A stretch of DNA of 64,000 bases from Streptomyces flavofungini (GTDB lineage: Bacteria > Actinomycetota > Actinomycetes > Streptomycetales > Streptomycetaceae), in NCBI RefSeq assembly GCF_014650815.1, contig NZ_BMVR01000008.1:62001-126000 (forward strand), read 5' to 3'. The notes below the pieces were generated by a model. The model saw only the letters and a list, made by a program, of their open reading frames with translations, had not been told where the DNA came from and searched no databases. The position numbers were made by a program, and so were the translations under genes. Positions 39,705-49,175 of the stretch are shown piece after piece. Position 1 is the stretch's first letter. The number at the start of each line of letters is the position of its first letter.

Positions 39705-42448
39705 GCCACCCCCGCCAGCGAGCTCCCACGCAACCCGTCACCCTCCACAACGCCGGGCGGCCCTCCACCGCCATCCACAGCACCGCCTCGCCCCGCACCA
39801 CCTCTTCCCGGCCTCTCCGGCCCATCCCCGAGCCCCAACAACAGCCCCACCACCGGAAGCACCGCGTCCGCACGCCCCGGATCCAGCTCGGCCCCGAAGC
39901 CGGACACACCCTCGGCCGGGGGCACCGCCGCACCGGACTGCCCCGGCCCCCGACGCACCAGCTCGCCCAGACTCCGACGCACACCCGTTTCGTACGCGCC
40001 GAACGTGCGCCGCAGCAGCGGCAGTACGTCGACGAAGGCGTCCGCCGAAACCCCCGTCAGCCACTGGTCGACCAACCCGAGCAACCGCTCGTCGTGCACG
40101 AGCAGCAGCCCGCCCCCGGCGCCGCCCCCAAGGAACCCCTCGATCCAAGCGGCGGCCTCACCCGGCTCGGTACCAGGCGACAGCGCAAGCCCCACAAACC
40201 GAGCGGCCTCCCCCTCCGCGAGCACCCCGTCATCCATCAACAGCCGAGCACACCGCCCCCGAACACCCCCGGCAACCCGCGCACCCCCCACAAGCCCCCG
40301 CAGAACCCGCTGCCACCGCGCCCGAACCCCAACGGCCCCTGCCACACCGGCGGTTCCCTCCGAACCTGGCGCGCCCGCCGCCCCAGCCGCTCCCGCTGCG
40401 CCCACGGTGCCGGGCACCGCCTCGTCCAACTCCGGCCCCGGCTCACCCGGCCCACCCGGCCCGACCGGGGCACCCGGGGCACCGCCCCCGCCCGAGGCGC
40501 CCCCGCCAGCAAGCTCCCCCAAGAGCCCCACCGCCAGGTGAACCGCATCCACATGCCCCCGCATGGCCCCCGCCGCCTCCGCGTCGAGCCCCACACATGC
40601 AGGCGGCAACCCCACGAACACACGCTCTGCGAGCCCAAGAGCCACCTCCCCCAGGGCCCCGGTGTCCGTCCCCCGAACATCCCCGTACCGCAGCGACCGC
40701 ACCAACGCAGGCAGCGCCTGGGCCAGATGCCCGACGTCGGCGTCGAGCGCGGCCCGGTCGGCAAGCACCCGCATCACCACGGGCAACGCCTCCGGCAACT
40801 CGGCCAGCAGGCACTGCTCGGCCAGCGCCGTCACCTCGGCCAACGCCCCCGCGCCGACCGCGTCCGCCTCGGCCTTGGCGGTCGCGGCGCCCACCACCGT
40901 GGTGCCCCACACCCCCGCCTCGGCGACCCGCACCGACAGCTCGGGCTCCCACCGCAACCGCCAGCTCTCCCGGAACGTGCCCGTGCTCCCGCGCGACTCG
41001 ACCGGCTCGCCCCAGCCGACGCCGAGCAGCCGCAGCCGGTGCAGCAGGCGGCTGCGAGCGGCGTCGGTGTCCTTGCGGAGGTCGAGTTCCAGCTCCCGTT
41101 CCAGCGCCTCCGGCTTGAGCCGAAGCTTGCGCTGGAGCCGGGTGAGATCCCGCTGGAGCGGCACGGCGGGCGCCGCGTCCGGCACCTCGCCGAGGACATC
41201 GCCGACCACAAGACGGTCGTGCACGAGCGCGAGCGGCACGTCCGAGCCCTCGCACATCACGGCCCGCACGGCGTCCATCGTCTCGGTGAGCCCGGGCAGC
41301 GGCCGCCCCCGCATCACGGCGAGCGTCTCGGCCAGCCGCACCGCCTCGATGACGTGCGCGGACGACACCAGGCGGTCCTCGTCCCTGAGCAGCCCCGCGA
41401 CCTTGGTCAGCCAGCGCTCGACGGGCCGGTCGAGCGCGCTGAACAGGTGCCCGTACCAGCCGGGCGAGTCGATGCCCGCCCCGTACCCGCTGTGCCGCGA
41501 CAGCCGCCGGTGCGTCCACGGCACCCACGTCATGTCGACCTTGACCTTGGGCAGCCCCTTGAGCAGCGCCCGGTCGGCGACCACGGACGTCTTCCGGCGC
41601 AGGGCGGGCACATGCCAGGCCCCGCAGACCACGGCGACGTGCCCGGTCCCGAACTCCCGCTGTGCCGCCCGCACCTGGAGCCGCATGTACGCCTCGCGCA
41701 GCAGGTCCCGGTCGTGCCCGCCGCTGTCGTACGTCTCACGCAGCGCCCCCATGGCCTCGCCGAGCGCCTCGAACGGCGCGAACGCGTCACCGCCGCCCGC
41801 ACGGTGCTCGATCACGTCCTCCCACCAGCGCTCCGGGTCGTCGTACCCGGCGGTCTCGGCGAGCACCGCCAACGGGTCGACCCTCAGCGTCTCGCCCGCG
41901 GCGCCCCCGTCGCCGTTCCCGGAACCGTCCGCTCCCTCAAGGCCGTCGGCCGAGTCCACATCCGGAGCCGGAGCCTCGTCCGGAGCCGGAGCCGAACCAG
42001 GAGCCGAATCCTGGGCGCCCCCCTCGCCGCCGGAGCCGCCCCCGTCCCGCGCCTCGTCCCCCTCGCCCCGCGCCAGCGAATGCGCAGCCGGCAGATCCAT
42101 GAACCGCACCGGCACCCCCCGCCGTACCGCCCACTGGATCGCCACCCACTCCGGGGAGAACTCGGCCAGCGGCCAGAACGCCGACCGGCCCGGCTCGTCC
42201 ACGATGTGGGCGAGCAGCGCGACCGGCGGGCGCATGTCGGCCTCGGCGGCCAGCGCCACGAGGCCGTCGGCCTCCGGTGGCCCCTCGATCAGCACCACCC
42301 GCGGCGCGGCCGCGTCGAGCGCGCTCCGCACGGCCCGCGCGGAACCCGGCCCGTGGTGCCGCACGCCGAGCAGCAGCGGCCCGCCCGCACCGGCTTCCCG
42401 CGCGGCGGCACCGCCCCCGGCCGCCGTGCGCTCCTCGGTGGCGGTCAT
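39701..42448 (-). CDS. DUF5682 family protein
   Basis: This is a 915-residue protein from the ATG at 42448 (overlapping the AAA gene stop as ATGA). The start of the fold is clear: LLLGVRHHGPGSARAVRSAL and VVLIEGPPEADGL. The middle has FGTGHVAVVCGAWHVPALRR, and the pattern of HHGPGS, EGPPE and GAWH resembles the TraB/ChaN-like fold, although I could not confirm a metal site. Residues 570-900 are helical with Ala/Gly/Pro low-complexity insertions (about 640-690 and the last 60). It is always found, in my recollection, between a MoxR ATPase gene and a VWA gene. The function is unknown. Confidence 0.88.
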   Translation of the reverse strand: MTATEERTAAGGGAAAREAGAGGPLLLGVRHHGPGSARAVRSALDAAAPRVVLIEGPPEADGLVALAAEADMRPPVALLAHIVDEPGRSAFWPLAEFSPEWVAIQWAVRRGVPVRFMDLPAAHSLARGEGDEARDGGGSGGEGGAQDSAPGSAPAPDEAPAPDVDSADGLEGADGSGNGDGGAAGETLRVDPLAVLAETAGYDDPERWWEDVIEHRAGGGDAFAPFEALGEAMGALRETYDSGGHDRDLLREAYMRLQVRAAQREFGTGHVAVVCGAWHVPALRRKTSVVADRALLKGLPKVKVDMTWVPWTHRRLSRHSGYGAGIDSPGWYGHLFSALDRPVERWLTKVAGLLRDEDRLVSSAHVIEAVRLAETLAVMRGRPLPGLTETMDAVRAVMCEGSDVPLALVHDRLVVGDVLGEVPDAAPAVPLQRDLTRLQRKLRLKPEALERELELDLRKDTDAARSRLLHRLRLLGVGWGEPVESRGSTGTFRESWRLRWEPELSVRVAEAGVWGTTVVGAATAKAEADAVGAGALAEVTALAEQCLLAELPEALPVVMRVLADRAALDADVGHLAQALPALVRSLRYGDVRGTDTGALGEVALGLAERVFVGLPPACVGLDAEAAGAMRGHVDAVHLAVGLLGELAGGGASGGGGAPGAPVGPGGPGEPGPELDEAVPGTVGAAGAAGAAGAPGSEGTAGVAGAVGVRARWQRVLRGLVGGARVAGGVRGRCARLLMDDGVLAEGEAARFVGLALSPGTEPGEAAAWIEGFLGGGAGGGLLLVHDERLLGLVDQWLTGVSADAFVDVLPLLRRTFGAYETGVRRSLGELVRRGPGQSGAAVPPAEGVSGFGAELDPGRADAVLPVVGLLLGLGDGPERPGRGGAGRGGAVDGGGGPPGVVEGDGLRGSSLAGVA

Positions 42449-43626
42449 GCGCTGACCTCGCGGCAGGCGCGGTAGAAGTCCTTCCACCCGTCGCGCTCGC
42501 GCACGACCGCTTCCAGATACTCCTGCCAGATCACGCGGTCGGCGGCGGGGTCCCGCACGACGGCGCCGAGGATGCCCGCGGCGACGTCGCCGGGGCGCAG
42601 CACGCCGTCACCGAAGTGCGCGGCGAGGGCGAGGCCGCTGGTGACCACGGAGATCGCCTCGGCCGTGGACAGCGTCCCGCTGGGGGACTTCAGCTTCGTA
42701 CGCCCGTCCGTGGTGACGCCGTCGCGCAGCTCGCGGAAGACCGTGACGACGCGGCGGATCTCGTCGATTCCGTCCGGGCCGGTCGGCAGGTCGAGGGAAC
42801 GGCCGATCTGGTCGACGCGGCGCGAGACGATGTCGACCTCGGCATCGGCGCTCTCGGGCAGCGGCAGGACGACGGTGTTGAAGCGGCGGCGCAGCGCACT
42901 GGAGAGGTCGTTCACGCCGCGGTCGCGGTCGTTGGCGGTGGCGATCAGGTTGAAGCCGCGGACGGCCTGCACCTCCTCGCCCAGTTCCGGTATCGGCAGG
43001 GTCTTCTCGGACAGGATCGTGATCAGCGAGTCCTGTACGTCCGCGGGGATGCGGGTCAGCTCCTCGACGCGGGCCGTCATGCCGTCGGCCATGGCCCGCA
43101 TCACCGGGCTCGGCACCAGCGCCGCCCGGCTCGGGCCGTGCGCGAGCAGCCGCGCGTAGTTCCAGCCGTACCGGATGGCCTCCTCCGGCGTGCCCGCCGT
43201 GCCCTGCACCAGCAGCGTCGAGTCGCCGCTGACCGCCGCGGCCAGGTGCTCGGACACCCAGGTCTTGGCGGTGCCGGGGACGCCGAGGAGCAGCAGGGCG
43301 CGGTCGGTGGCGAGCGTCGTGACGGCGACCTCGACGATGCGGCGCGGTCCCACGTACTTCGGTGTGATCACGGTGCCGTCGGGCAGCGTGCCGCCCAGCA
43401 GATACGTCGCCACGGCCCAGGGCGAGAGCAGCCAGCGGGCCGGGCGCGGCCGGTCGTCCTGCTCGGCCAGCGCGGCGAGTTCGGCGGCGAAGGCGTCCTC
43501 GGCGTGCGGCCGCAGCGCCTGCTCGGCCCCCTCTTCCACCGCCTCCTCGGTCCCCGCGTCCGGCGCCTCCCCCACCGCCCCGGCGGACGTGGTGGCCGAC
43601 CCGGCCGACTCCACGGAAACAGACAT
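42445..43626 (-). CDS. MoxR-type AAA ATPase
   Basis: This is a 393-residue AAA+ ATPase of the MoxR/RavA-like class. Walker A is LLLGVPGTAKT (about residue 110), Walker B-like ILSEKTLPIPE and sensor 1 LIATANDRDRGV are present, then RRRFNTVVLPLP with the arginine finger region. The first 75 residues are an acidic Ala/Glu linker. It is the first gene of the minus-strand operon with DUF5682 and VWA genes, all joined by 4-nt overlaps. MoxR ATPases with VWA partners act as chaperones that remodel or assemble protein complexes. Confidence 0.93.
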   Translation of the reverse strand: MSVSVESAGSATTSAGAVGEAPDAGTEEAVEEGAEQALRPHAEDAFAAELAALAEQDDRPRPARWLLSPWAVATYLLGGTLPDGTVITPKYVGPRRIVEVAVTTLATDRALLLLGVPGTAKTWVSEHLAAAVSGDSTLLVQGTAGTPEEAIRYGWNYARLLAHGPSRAALVPSPVMRAMADGMTARVEELTRIPADVQDSLITILSEKTLPIPELGEEVQAVRGFNLIATANDRDRGVNDLSSALRRRFNTVVLPLPESADAEVDIVSRRVDQIGRSLDLPTGPDGIDEIRRVVTVFRELRDGVTTDGRTKLKSPSGTLSTAEAISVVTSGLALAAHFGDGVLRPGDVAAGILGAVVRDPAADRVIWQEYLEAVVRERDGWKDFYRACREVSA

Positions 43627-43748
43627 GTGATCCCCCTCCAGATCGTGCGTGCGTCAGTGCCGCGGCGTGCGCGTCCGGGCAGCACCCACCAGCAACGACG
43701 CTGCTGCGCCGACGGCTTGGCCGCGATGTGTCCCACCGTGCACCACGC

Positions 43749-43815
43749 CACTGACAATCGACCGCGGAACACCCCTGACCTGCGCGGATAATGAGCGCGA
43801 GGTCGATTGTCAGTG
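43749..43815. promoter_or_regulatory. perfect 15-bp inverted repeat in the AAA/SWIM divergent promoter
   Basis: CACTGACAATCGACC (43749-43763) and GGTCGATTGTCAGTG (43801-43815) are perfect inverted copies 37 nt apart. The spacer contains GGATAATG (43787-43794), one of the few AT-rich words here and -10-like. The right arm ends 20 nt before the SWIM gene ATG. The symmetrical placement fits one regulator binding both arms and controlling both operons. Confidence 0.8.
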
Positions 43816-43835
43816 CCGGGACCTACCTTCGACTC

Positions 43836-45218
43836 ATGACTCAGCAGGGGGTGCGCTGGACGGCGGACCAGGTGCTGGCACTGGCACCTGACGCGTCGTC
43901 ACAGAAGGCGGGAAGCAGGCTCGGCATCGCCGGGCCGTGGTCGCGGGCGGGAAGTTCCGGCGAGGGGGCCGTGTGGGGACTGTGCAAGGGCAGCGGCAGC
44001 AAGCCGTATCAGACGGTGATAGACACGGCGGACGTGGCGGGCCCGGCGTACAAGTGCAGTTGCCCGAGCCGCAAGTTCCCGTGCAAGCACGCGCTCGGCC
44101 TGCTCCTTCTCTGGGCCGGGGACGGGGGCGGCGGACGAGCCGTGCCGGACGGGGAGCAGCCGCCGGACTGGGCGCGGGAGTGGCTGGACGGACGCCGCGA
44201 GAAGGCGGCGGCGAAGCGGAGTTCACCCGGCGCCGGGCCCGGGCCGGGGGCCGCGGCGCCCGCCGATCCGGAGGCCGCGCGCAAGCGCGCGGAACGCAGG
44301 GCGGAGCGCGTCACGGCGGGGGCCACGGAGCTGGAGCGCCGCCTGTCCGACCTGCTGCGCGGCGGCATGGCGGCGGCCGAGCAGGCGGGGTACGGCATGT
44401 GGGAGGAGACCGCGGCCCGCATGGTCGACGCCCAGGCGCCCGGCCTTGCCGCGCGGGTGCGGGAGTTGGGCGCCATACCGGCCTCGGGGCCCGGCTGGCC
44501 CGCCCGCCTCCTGGAGGAGTGCGCGCTGCTGCACCTGCTCACCTCGGGCTGGCTGCGCCACGACGCCCTGCCCGACACCCTGGCCGCCACGGTCCGCTCC
44601 CGTACGGGCCTGCCCGCCCCCGCGCAGGGCACGCCGCTGCGGGACACCTGGCAGGTCCTCGCGCAGTACGACACCGCCGACAACAAGCTGACCACGCGCC
44701 GCATATGGGTGCACGGACAGAGGTCTGGGCGCACCGCCCTGCTCCTGTCGTACGGAGCGGCGGGCCGCGTGCCCTCCCTGGCCCTGCCGGTCGGCCTGGC
44801 CCTGGACGCCGAGCTGGTCCCGTACGCCGCGGACCCGGCGTCCCGGCAGCTCCGCGCCGACCTGGGCGAGCAGTTCACGGCACCGGCCCCCACCACGGGC
44901 CACCCGCCCGGCATCTCGCCCACCGAGGCGACCGCCCGGTACGGCGAGGCGCTGCGCGACGACCCCTGGCTCGACACCTGGCCGGTCACCCTCCACCGGG
45001 TCGTCCCCGTCCCGAACGGCCCGGACTGGCAACTGGCCGACGCCGCCAGCGAGACAGCCCTGCCGATCACCCCCACCGCCGCGTCCCGCGCCGGCCTGTG
45101 GCGCCTGGTCGCCCTCTCCGGCGGCGCCCCGCTCACAGTCTTCGGCGAATGCGGCCACCAGGGCTTCACCCCACTGTCGGCGTGGCCGCACGCGCAGGCG
45201 GAGACCGTACGGCTGTGA
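43836..45218 (+). CDS. SWIM zinc-finger protein
   Basis: This is a 460-residue protein. The start is the ATG at 43836 (MTQQGVRWTADQVLALAPD), where the family pattern begins. The SWIM motif CxCx(n)CxH is visible as YKCSCPSRKFPCKHALGLLL at about residues 72-91, predicted to bind zinc and nucleic acid or protein. After a charged linker (about 105-170), the helical and beta-rich C-terminal part contains WPARLLEECALLHLL and a long segment with TTRRIWVHGQRSGR. It is divergent from the AAA-DUF5682-VWA operon and followed by DUF5691. SWIM proteins of this type are known companions of MoxR-VWA clusters. Confidence 0.9.
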   Translation: MTQQGVRWTADQVLALAPDASSQKAGSRLGIAGPWSRAGSSGEGAVWGLCKGSGSKPYQTVIDTADVAGPAYKCSCPSRKFPCKHALGLLLLWAGDGGGGRAVPDGEQPPDWAREWLDGRREKAAAKRSSPGAGPGPGAAAPADPEAARKRAERRAERVTAGATELERRLSDLLRGGMAAAEQAGYGMWEETAARMVDAQAPGLAARVRELGAIPASGPGWPARLLEECALLHLLTSGWLRHDALPDTLAATVRSRTGLPAPAQGTPLRDTWQVLAQYDTADNKLTTRRIWVHGQRSGRTALLLSYGAAGRVPSLALPVGLALDAELVPYAADPASRQLRADLGEQFTAPAPTTGHPPGISPTEATARYGEALRDDPWLDTWPVTLHRVVPVPNGPDWQLADAASETALPITPTAASRAGLWRLVALSGGAPLTVFGECGHQGFTPLSAWPHAQAETVRL

Positions 45219-45403
45219 CGCGCGCGGTCGACGTAGGAGTCGGGCCGTCGGCGTCGCACGACGGCGCCTCGCGCGGCGGACCGGGCCGCGGGACCACGTA
45301 CTCAAGAAGACCTTCCAGCAAGGCCGTTGAAGGCACTCGGCGTCTCGACAAGAAGTTCTCGACACGAAGCTCTCGACACGAGAGTCAAGGAGAAGGAGGG
45401 GAG

Positions 45404-47026
45404 ATGACCCCACCCACCGCGCACGCGGAAGCAGCCGGGCGGCACGCCCGCACGCCCTGGGAGGAGCTGGTCACGGCGGCGCTCCTGGGAACGGACCGGC
45501 GCACCCCGCCGCTCACCGCCCCCGGCAGGCAGGCCCCGGCGGCCCTGCTGGACGCGGCCGCCGTCCAGACCGTACGACGCCGGGCGGGCCTGCGCCCCGC
45601 CCCCGCGGCCGACCGCCCCGCCCCCGCGCCCGCCGACCCCCGCCCCGTCGTCCCGGCGGCGGCCCGGCGCAGGCTCGCGACCCTGCTCGCCGACCACCCG
45701 AGCGCGAGCGGCGGCCGCCGAGGCACCGCACCCGACCTGATGGAACTGCTGCCCCAGTGGCTGGCCCTGGCCGGCGACCGGGGCTTCACGGCACCCCCGG
45801 AGCTGCTGCCCGCCCTCCTGAACGCGGCCCGCGGGCGCACCGACCTGCGCCCCCAGGCCCTGGCCTTCGCGGGCCCGCGCGCCCAGTGGCTGGCCCGGTT
45901 CAACCCGGACTGGAAGTTCGCGCTGCGCGCGGCGCCGGGCAGCGCCCCGGAGACCGGCCCGCAGGGGCAGCGGGAGCTCCAACGGCGCTGGCAGGAAGGC
46001 CTGTTCGCGGAGCGCGTCACCCTCCTCGCCACCCTCCGCGCGCACGCCCCGGACGACGCCCGTGAGCTGCTGTCCGACACCTGGACGACGGAGCGGGCGG
46101 AGGACCGGCTGATGTTCCTGGACTCGCTGCGCACGGGGCTGGGCGGGGCCGACGAGCCGTTCCTGGAGCAGGCGCTCGGCGACCGGAGCCGCAACGTCCG
46201 GTCCACGGCGGCCGAGTTGCTGTCCGCACTGCCGGGTTCGGCGCTGGCCGCCCGCATGGCCGACCGGGCCGCCTCCTGTGTGGCCCTGGACCGCACGGCG
46301 GGCCGACCGGAGCTGACCGTGGAGGCGCCGCACGAGTGCGACGCGGGCATGGAGCGGGACGGCGTCGCGCCGAAGCCGCCCGCCGGGCGGGGTGAACGCT
46401 CCTGGTGGCTCGGCCAGTTGGTGGAGTCCGCACCCCTGGCGACCTGGCAGCGCCGCCTCGGCGACCGCACCCCGGACGACATCGTGGCGCTGCCCGTGGC
46501 CGACGGCTGGCGCGGCGAACTGCACGCCGCCTGGTGCCGCGCTGCCGTACGGCAGCGGGACACGGGCTGGTCGAGGGCGCTGCTCGGCTCCCCGTCGGCA
46601 CCGGACGCGGCCGGCCCGGGCGCGGTGTCCCTCGCGGAGCGCGCCAAGCTCCTCACCACGCTGCCCGCGGCCGAACGGGCCGAGTGGGTCGCCGGGTTCA
46701 TCGACGCCCACGGCCTGTCGGAGGCGTTCCAGCTGCTCGGCGTGTGCGCGGTGCCGTGGGCGCCCCCGCTGGGCCGCGCGGTGGTGGACGCGCTGAACAT
46801 CGCCCGGGACGCGGGCAGCTACCCGTGGAGTTTCAGCGGTGTGATGGGCCTGGCGGAGCGCTGTCTGGACCCGGCGGAGGCGGTACGCCTGGAGGCCCTG
46901 ACGGCGACCCCGGACGAGCCCGAGGACGCGTCCCCCGGGGCGGGCGGCTACTGGTCGGAGGCGTTCCAGCGCCTGGTCAGCACGTTGCGCCTGCGGGCGG
47001 CGATGCGCGCGGAACTGGACGGTTGA
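45404..47026 (+). CDS. DUF5691 family protein
   Basis: This is a 540-residue soluble protein from the ATG at 45404 with AAGGAGGGG upstream. It opens TPWEELVTAALLGTDRRTPP, the usual DUF5691 beginning, and is otherwise alpha-helical: LMELLPQWLALAGDRGF, then HEAT-like repeats around ARELLSDTWTTERAEDRLMF and NVRSTAAELLSALPGSALAA, then ADGWRGELHAAWCRAAVRQ. No catalytic motif was recognised. It follows the SWIM gene by 185 nt on the same strand and is the fifth member of the cluster. HEAT-like architecture suggests a scaffold role. Confidence 0.88.
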   Translation: MTPPTAHAEAAGRHARTPWEELVTAALLGTDRRTPPLTAPGRQAPAALLDAAAVQTVRRRAGLRPAPAADRPAPAPADPRPVVPAAARRRLATLLADHPSASGGRRGTAPDLMELLPQWLALAGDRGFTAPPELLPALLNAARGRTDLRPQALAFAGPRAQWLARFNPDWKFALRAAPGSAPETGPQGQRELQRRWQEGLFAERVTLLATLRAHAPDDARELLSDTWTTERAEDRLMFLDSLRTGLGGADEPFLEQALGDRSRNVRSTAAELLSALPGSALAARMADRAASCVALDRTAGRPELTVEAPHECDAGMERDGVAPKPPAGRGERSWWLGQLVESAPLATWQRRLGDRTPDDIVALPVADGWRGELHAAWCRAAVRQRDTGWSRALLGSPSAPDAAGPGAVSLAERAKLLTTLPAAERAEWVAGFIDAHGLSEAFQLLGVCAVPWAPPLGRAVVDALNIARDAGSYPWSFSGVMGLAERCLDPAEAVRLEALTATPDEPEDASPGAGGYWSEAFQRLVSTLRLRAAMRAELDG

Positions 47027-47177
47027 GGTGGGGTGGCCGGGCGAGGGCCGCGTGGCGCGGGGGAGCGCACGGCACAGCCACCCCGGCCCCACCGCCGCAG
47101 CGGCGCCCACGGAGCGGGGGCCCACCCCGAACCGCGAGACCCTGGAGGGCCTGGAGGGCCTGGAGAACCGCAGAGGC

Positions 47178-47594
<417 letters not shown>

Positions 47595-48052
47595 CACTGC
47601 CTCCATGTACAGAGAGCCCTCTGCGGAATCCCGTCGTGCCGGAGATCCAGCGGTCCCGGCACGGACACCCCGCGCCGCACCGGCCGGGTAGGTGAACGAA
47701 CGTTATCTCCAGCATCGCGCAGCCCGCAGTTTCGTGGTGGAGAGCGAGGGGGAAATCACACGGTGGGACACGTTCGCTGCGCGCCGCTCCCGTATGCAAC
47801 CGGCACATGGGCCGGATCCGCCCCGGCACCCGGGCCGGATCCCACCCGGCGCCCGGGCCGCGTCGGGGACCGCGTGAGGGGAGCCACCGCGAGGCCGCCA
47901 CACCACCGCGCCGTCAGCCGCACGGCGCGGTGGTGTCGGCGCATCGCCAAGGAGTACGCCACGCCGTGGGGACGGCAAGGCCCACCTCCGGCTTCCCACT
48001 AGGGGTACACGGGGGACAGAGCCGCCTTCCGTGTGCCGACCGGGAGGTCGAC
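47595..48052. other. 458-nt divergent region icmB / lipase
   Basis: It contains the promoters of both genes. Imperfect repeats of CCGGATCC/CACCCGGGCC lie at about 47812-47850 and CGCGCCGTCAGCCGCACGGCGC forms a hairpin near 47909-47930. GGGAGG at 48041 is the lipase ribosome site. I see no gene. Confidence 0.35.
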
Positions 48053-48907
48053 ATGACAATCACGAGGGTCCAGCCCTTTCGCCGCTGCGGCGCCCTGCTG
48101 CCCGCCAGCCTCGCGGGCCTGCCGCTCGCACTGCTGAAGGCGACCGCGCTCGAGTTCGTGATCCTCGCCGGACACCTCCTGCTGTATCCATCGGGCATCA
48201 CCCAGGAACGCCGGGCAGTTCCCCCGCCGCCCTCACCGGACGCCCCCCGGCTGCCCGCGACCGACAAACCCCCGGTCCTGCTCCTGCACGGCTTCATCGA
48301 CAACCGCTCCGTGTTCGTGCTGCTGCGCCGCAATCTCGCCCAGCACGGCAGGCAGCACCTGGAGTCCCTCAACTACTCGCCGCTGACCTGCGACATCCGT
48401 ACCGCCGCCGAACTGCTCGGCCGCCACATAGAGGAGATATGCGAGCGCACCGGCCATGACCGGGTGGACATCGTCGGCCACAGCCTCGGCGGCCTCATCG
48501 CCCGTTACTATGCGCAGCGCCTGGGCGGCGACGCCCGCGTCCGCACCCTCGTCACCCTGGGCACGCCGCACTCGGGCACCCGGGTGGCGCCGCTCGCGGA
48601 CGCGCACCCGATCGTGCGCCAGATGCGGCCGGACTCGGACGTGGTGGCGGAGCTGCGGGAGCCCGCGCCGGGCTGTCGTACGCGGTTCATGAGTTTCTGG
48701 AGCGAGCTGGACCAGATCATGGACCCCGTCGAGACGGCCTGCGTCGACCACCCGGACCTGCTCGCGCGGAACATCCGCGTCTCCGGCATCGGCCATCTCG
48801 CCCTGCCGGTGCACCCCGCGGTGGCGACGGCGATCCGCCAGGCCCTCGACCTCGCAGAGTCGGGCATGGCCCCCGCCGCGTCGGCCGGTGGCCTCACGGT
48901 GGCCTGA
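48053..48907 (+). CDS. alpha/beta hydrolase, triacylglycerol lipase-like
   Basis: This is a 284-residue lipase-like protein. It has an N-terminal hydrophobic region (LLPASLAGLPLALLKATALE) that is probably a signal anchor. The oxyanion-region motif VLLLHGFIDN, the nucleophile elbow VGHSLGGLIAR (Ser within GHSLGG) and the catalytic His near SGIGHLALPVHP are visible; Asp is probably in the AELDQIMDP-type stretch. It is like the secreted EstA/LipA class of streptomycetes. The ATG has GGGAGG 6 nt upstream. It is likely to hydrolyse acyl esters at the cell surface. Confidence 0.9.
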   Translation: MTITRVQPFRRCGALLPASLAGLPLALLKATALEFVILAGHLLLYPSGITQERRAVPPPPSPDAPRLPATDKPPVLLLHGFIDNRSVFVLLRRNLAQHGRQHLESLNYSPLTCDIRTAAELLGRHIEEICERTGHDRVDIVGHSLGGLIARYYAQRLGGDARVRTLVTLGTPHSGTRVAPLADAHPIVRQMRPDSDVVAELREPAPGCRTRFMSFWSELDQIMDPVETACVDHPDLLARNIRVSGIGHLALPVHPAVATAIRQALDLAESGMAPAASAGGLTVA

Positions 48908-49175
48908 CCCGGCGTCGGATTCCGGTTCGCCGCAGCCGGACGGGCGGCTCCGGATTCCGGTTCCGCACGGCCCGATCCGGACGCGATCCCACCCCTCGCA
49001 CTCGAACGAACCTCGAACACAGAGCCAAAGCTGTGCCCGGGGACCGCCGAAAGGCGGCCGAATGACCGTTTCCGGCGAGCAGGAAACCTGACGAAGATTG
49101 TCGCGCCCGCGTACCGCCGGGTACAGTCGCGGCACTGCTCTGCCAGCCCATGCTGTCGAGGCGAAAGAGAAGTTG

